From: Hwanghaeella grinnelliae
GTDB lineage: Bacteria; Pseudomonadota; Alphaproteobacteria; UBA8366; Aestuariispiraceae
Length of the DNA: 64,000 nt
Assembly (NCBI RefSeq): GCF_004005845.1
Contig: NZ_SADE01000002.1
Span: forward strand, 868,421 to 932,420
Direction of reading: 5' to 3'
In this document: positions 61,722 through 64,000 of the stretch, in pieces
How positions within the stretch are numbered: position 1 is the stretch's first letter
How the letters are laid out: each line of letters starts with the position of its first letter
The notes under the pieces: model-generated
What the model saw: only the letters and a program-made list of their open reading frames with translations
What the model was told of the DNA's origin: nothing
Database searches by the model: none
Position numbers and translations under genes: made by a program

Positions 61722-62576
61722 GTGAACGCGCAAGCCCCAGCCTCTGACAAGGCAACCGACCAGGTGACGGAAAAGGCCTCTTCGGCACTGTTGCAGGTCA
61801 ACAATATCGAAGCGATCTATGACCATGTCATTCTGGTCTTGAAGGGCGTGTCGTTTGAAGTTCCCGAGGGGGGCATTGTCGCCCTCCTCGGGGCCAACGG
61901 GGCGGGCAAGTCCACGACCCTCAAGTCGATCTCCAACCTGCTGCGTGCTGAGCGCGGCGAGATTACCAAAGGCTCGATCCAACTGGCTGGACAGCGGACC
62001 AATGACTTGACCGCGAATGAGATGGTCAAGCGCGGCTGCGTTCAGGTCATGGAAGGCCGTCATTGTTTCGAACACCTGACCGTGGAGGAAAACCTCCTGA
62101 CAGGCGCCTACACGCGGGGCGGGGCCTCCGACGTGAAGTCCGACCTGGAAAAGGTCTACGACTATTTCCCCAGGCTTAGGGAGCGACGGAGTTCTCAGGC
62201 CGGCTATACGTCGGGCGGGGAACAGCAGATGTGCGCCATTGGGCGCGCGCTCATGGCACGCCCGAAACTGATCCTGCTGGACGAACCCTCGATGGGTCTG
62301 GCGCCGCAATTGGTCGAACAGATTTTCGAGATCGTGAAGCAATTGAACGAGAACGAAGGCGTGACCTTCCTGCTCGCCGAACAAAACACCAATGTCGCGC
62401 TGCGCTATTCCGATTACGGCTACATCCTGGAAAACGGACGGGTGGTGCTGGACGGGGCGGCGGCGGACCTCGCGAATAATGAGGACGTGAAGGAATTCTA
62501 TCTCGGTCTGTCGACGCAGGGACGGAAGAGCTTCCGCGAAGTGAAGCACTACAAGCGGCGTAAGCGCTGGCTCTAG
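61722..62576 (+). CDS. livF: Branched-chain-type ABC transporter ATP-binding protein (LivF-like)
   Basis: A protein of 284 residues with a GTG start after CTGGAGG. Walker A is G-A-N-G-A-G-K-S-T, the signature-type T-S-G-G-E-Q-Q-M-C-A-I-G-R-A-L, and Walker B L-I-L-L-D-E-P-S-M-G-L-A-P. A 25-residue polar N-terminal stretch and a basic C-terminal tail (Y-K-R-R-K-R-W-L) extend it beyond the usual 235. It is the second ATPase of this importer. Confidence 0.93.
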   Translation: MNAQAPASDKATDQVTEKASSALLQVNNIEAIYDHVILVLKGVSFEVPEGGIVALLGANGAGKSTTLKSISNLLRAERGEITKGSIQLAGQRTNDLTANEMVKRGCVQVMEGRHCFEHLTVEENLLTGAYTRGGASDVKSDLEKVYDYFPRLRERRSSQAGYTSGGEQQMCAIGRALMARPKLILLDEPSMGLAPQLVEQIFEIVKQLNENEGVTFLLAEQNTNVALRYSDYGYILENGRVVLDGAAADLANNEDVKEFYLGLSTQGRKSFREVKHYKRRKRWL

Positions 62577-62596
62577 GGCGGTCCAAATTCAGCAAA

Positions 62597-62626
62597 CGGG
62601 CGGCGGAATGCCGCCCGACGATTTTC
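62597..62626 (+). terminator. Attenuator-like hairpin between livF and the PaaK-like gene
   Basis: CGGGCGGC/GCCGCCCG (62597-62604 and 62610-62617) with a 5-nt loop is followed by ACGATTTT. It may let only part of transcription continue into the ligase gene. Confidence 0.45.
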
Positions 62627-62638
62627 GGGGGGCGAAGT

Positions 62639-63877
62639 ATGACCGAATTCTTCGATGCATTGGAAACCCGCAGCGCGGATCAACGCGCGACGGACTTGGC
62701 CACGGCGCTGCCTGCGCAAATCGCGCATGCCAAGGCCAACGCGTCCTATTACGGCAAAGTTCTGGCCGATATCGACCCCGCCACCATCGACACGGTTGCC
62801 GCCTTGGTGGCATTGCCGGTCACGCGGAAGTCGGACCTGATGGCGCAACAGGCAGAGAACCCGCCTTTCGGCGGTCTCAACGCGACCCCGGTGCGCGACC
62901 TATTGCGGGTTTTCCTGTCGCCCGGGCCGATCGCGGACCCGGAAGGGCGGGGGCGCGACTGGTGGGGCATGGGCCGAGGCATGTTTGCGGCCGGCTTCCG
63001 CAAGGGTGACGTTGCTCATAACTGCTTTAGCTATCACCACACACCTGCGGGCATGATGATGGAGGTCGGCGCGCAGGCGGTCGGCTGCACGGTCTATCCG
63101 GGCGGTGTCGGCGCCACCGAACAGCAGGTCCAGGCGATGGCCTATTTCCAGGCCGACGGTTATATCGGCACGCCCGATTTCTTGGGAAAGATACTGGAAC
63201 GCGCGGATGAAATGGGCGTTGCATTACCGTCGGTGAAGAAGGCGTTCGTTGGCGGCGGCGCCCTTTTCCCCAGTATGCGTGATGCCTATCAGGCGCGCGG
63301 TATCGCGACGCTGCAATCCTACGGAACGGCGGATCTGGGGATGGTTGCTTATGAAACCCCGGCGCTGGAAGGCATGGTGGTGGACGAACGCGTCATTGTC
63401 GAAATTCTACGTCCCGGTACCGGCGATCCAGTTGCGGAAGGTGAAGTGGGCGAAGTCGTGGTGACGACATTCAATGCCGACTATCCGCTGATTCGATTCG
63501 CGACCGGCGACATGTCCGCCGTCCTGTCCGGAACCAGCCCCTGCGGGCGCACCAATGTGCGGATCAAGGGGTGGATGGGCCGCGCCGACCAGCGTACGAA
63601 GGTCAAAGGCATGTTCGTCGACCCCGCGCAGGTCGATCGCGTTGCCAAGGCCCATGCGGAAATCGCCAAAATCCGTGTCGAGGTGACGTTAGTCGACAAC
63701 AGCGACGTCATGGTCGTGCGGGTGGAAGCGGACGGTACGAGCGACGGTTTTGCCGATGCGGTGGGCGATACCGTGCAGCGGGAACTGAAACTGCGGGGCA
63801 AGATCGAATTGGTCGCCCCCGGCAGCTTGCCGAACGATGGCAAGGTCATCGACGACCAGCGTAAATACGAGGTCTAG
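62639..63877 (+). CDS. Phenylacetate-CoA-ligase-family adenylating enzyme (PaaK-like)
   Basis: A protein of 412 residues, close to PaaK in length. Recognisable parts are an N-terminal R-K-S-D-L-M segment, a His/Thr-rich nucleotide loop (F-S-Y-H-H-T-P-A-G) that replaces the usual T-S-G-T-T-G, Q-S-Y-G-T-A-D-L, and the C-terminal G-R-A-D-Q-R-T-K-V-K-G-M-F-V-D motif. It probably forms an aryl- or acyl-CoA from the acid imported by the Liv system. A His-rich loop in place of the phosphate loop is typical of some PaaK relatives, so the exact chemistry is unsure. Confidence 0.85.
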   Translation: MTEFFDALETRSADQRATDLATALPAQIAHAKANASYYGKVLADIDPATIDTVAALVALPVTRKSDLMAQQAENPPFGGLNATPVRDLLRVFLSPGPIADPEGRGRDWWGMGRGMFAAGFRKGDVAHNCFSYHHTPAGMMMEVGAQAVGCTVYPGGVGATEQQVQAMAYFQADGYIGTPDFLGKILERADEMGVALPSVKKAFVGGGALFPSMRDAYQARGIATLQSYGTADLGMVAYETPALEGMVVDERVIVEILRPGTGDPVAEGEVGEVVVTTFNADYPLIRFATGDMSAVLSGTSPCGRTNVRIKGWMGRADQRTKVKGMFVDPAQVDRVAKAHAEIAKIRVEVTLVDNSDVMVVRVEADGTSDGFADAVGDTVQRELKLRGKIELVAPGSLPNDGKVIDDQRKYEV

Positions 63878-63888
63878 CGGAACAAGCG

Positions 63889-64000
63889 CTAGCCGAACAA
63901 TTCCATCGCCATCCGAAGCAACGGATCGACCGCCGCGGCATCGGTCCAACGGGCAACCAGGACAATGCGCTGTCGGGGTGCGATCCATAACAGGTTTCCG
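63889..64000 (-). CDS. C-terminal fragment of a serine hydrolase (beta-lactamase family), 5' end outside window
   Basis: Reading the minus strand from 63999 gives G-N-L-L-W-I-A-P-R-Q-R-I-V-L-V-A-R-W and a tail ending M-E-L-F-G before TAG (63889-63891). The G-x-L-W-I/V-x-P...V-V-V-x-R-W pattern is the usual end of class C-type beta-lactamase/transpeptidase-fold hydrolases. Only 36 residues are in view, so the call is tentative. It converges on the PaaK-like gene. Confidence 0.55.
   Translation of the reverse strand, partial: GNLLWIAPRQRIVLVARWTDAAAVDPLLRMAMELFG

Noticed and set aside
60291-62549. 752-codon open frame on the minus strand across livK and livF
   Set aside because: It crosses two well-supported genes and an intergenic gap, and its translation shows no known fold. 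A codon-bias artefact.

Overview
The window looks like chromosomal DNA of a free-living, GC-rich alphaproteobacterium, probably Rhodospirillales-like. This is an inference from gene order and protein style. The clues are the aroK-aroB-CorC block back to back with xerD and followed by accA, isocitrate lyase divergent from an ScfR/RamB-type regulator, a TAXI-type TRAP transporter, several Liv-type ABC parts, and frequent GTG/TTG starts with overlapping ATGA/GTGA junctions. No rRNA, CRISPR array, intact prophage or replication origin was seen.

Layout. 1-9 kb: two MFS permeases, a DksA/TraR zinc-finger protein, EVE-domain protein, peroxiredoxin-like protein, HSL-type esterase, acetyl-CoA synthetase, a membrane-anchored LAS/M74-like peptidase and an acyltransferase. 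9-15.7 kb: SAM hydrolase divergent from a receiver-HPt protein, tRNA-Thr(CGT), a strong candidate Crp-activated small RNA, a three-gene overlapping operon ending in an MlrC-like M81 protein, and a PadR-DUF2218-DUF4405 operon with a His-rich regulator and a perfect inverted-repeat operator. 15.9-20.5 kb: O-antigen-ligase-like protein, autotransporter-type outer-membrane barrel, YghU-like GST.

20.6-29.2 kb is the accessory part: a pentapeptide-repeat membrane protein, an intact and a degenerate DinB gene around a cupin, an exonuclease, MsrQ without MsrP, a beta-helix lipoprotein, an IS3-type remnant and a hydrolase/LysR pair. It ends at tRNA-Arg(CCG), whose 3' end faces the region. 29.4-37.4 kb: an SDR and an IclR regulator flank a TAXI-TRAP transporter and TauD-like dioxygenase operon. 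An HxlR regulator then sits divergent from a membrane protein and an EamA exporter.

37.5-55 kb is mostly core: aceA/scfR, a chemoreceptor coupled to a small exported protein, DUF2889, CorC-like protein, aroB, aroK, a 46-residue conserved-looking membrane protein, a long exported protein, xerD, phzF/LysR, accA, SCO and a Crp/Fnr regulator. 55.2-63.9 kb is one long operon: an acyl-CoA ligase, LivG-LivH-LivM-LivK-LivF and a second, PaaK-like ligase, which suggests uptake and CoA activation of an organic acid. acs plus aceA/ScfR indicate growth on acetate or other C2 units through the glyoxylate shunt.

The leads I rate highest are the Crp-box/small-RNA locus (11.51-11.67 kb), the His-rich PadR system (14.07-15.70 kb), the TRAP-TauD catabolic cassette with overlapping IclR palindromes, and the small exported protein coupled to the chemoreceptor.
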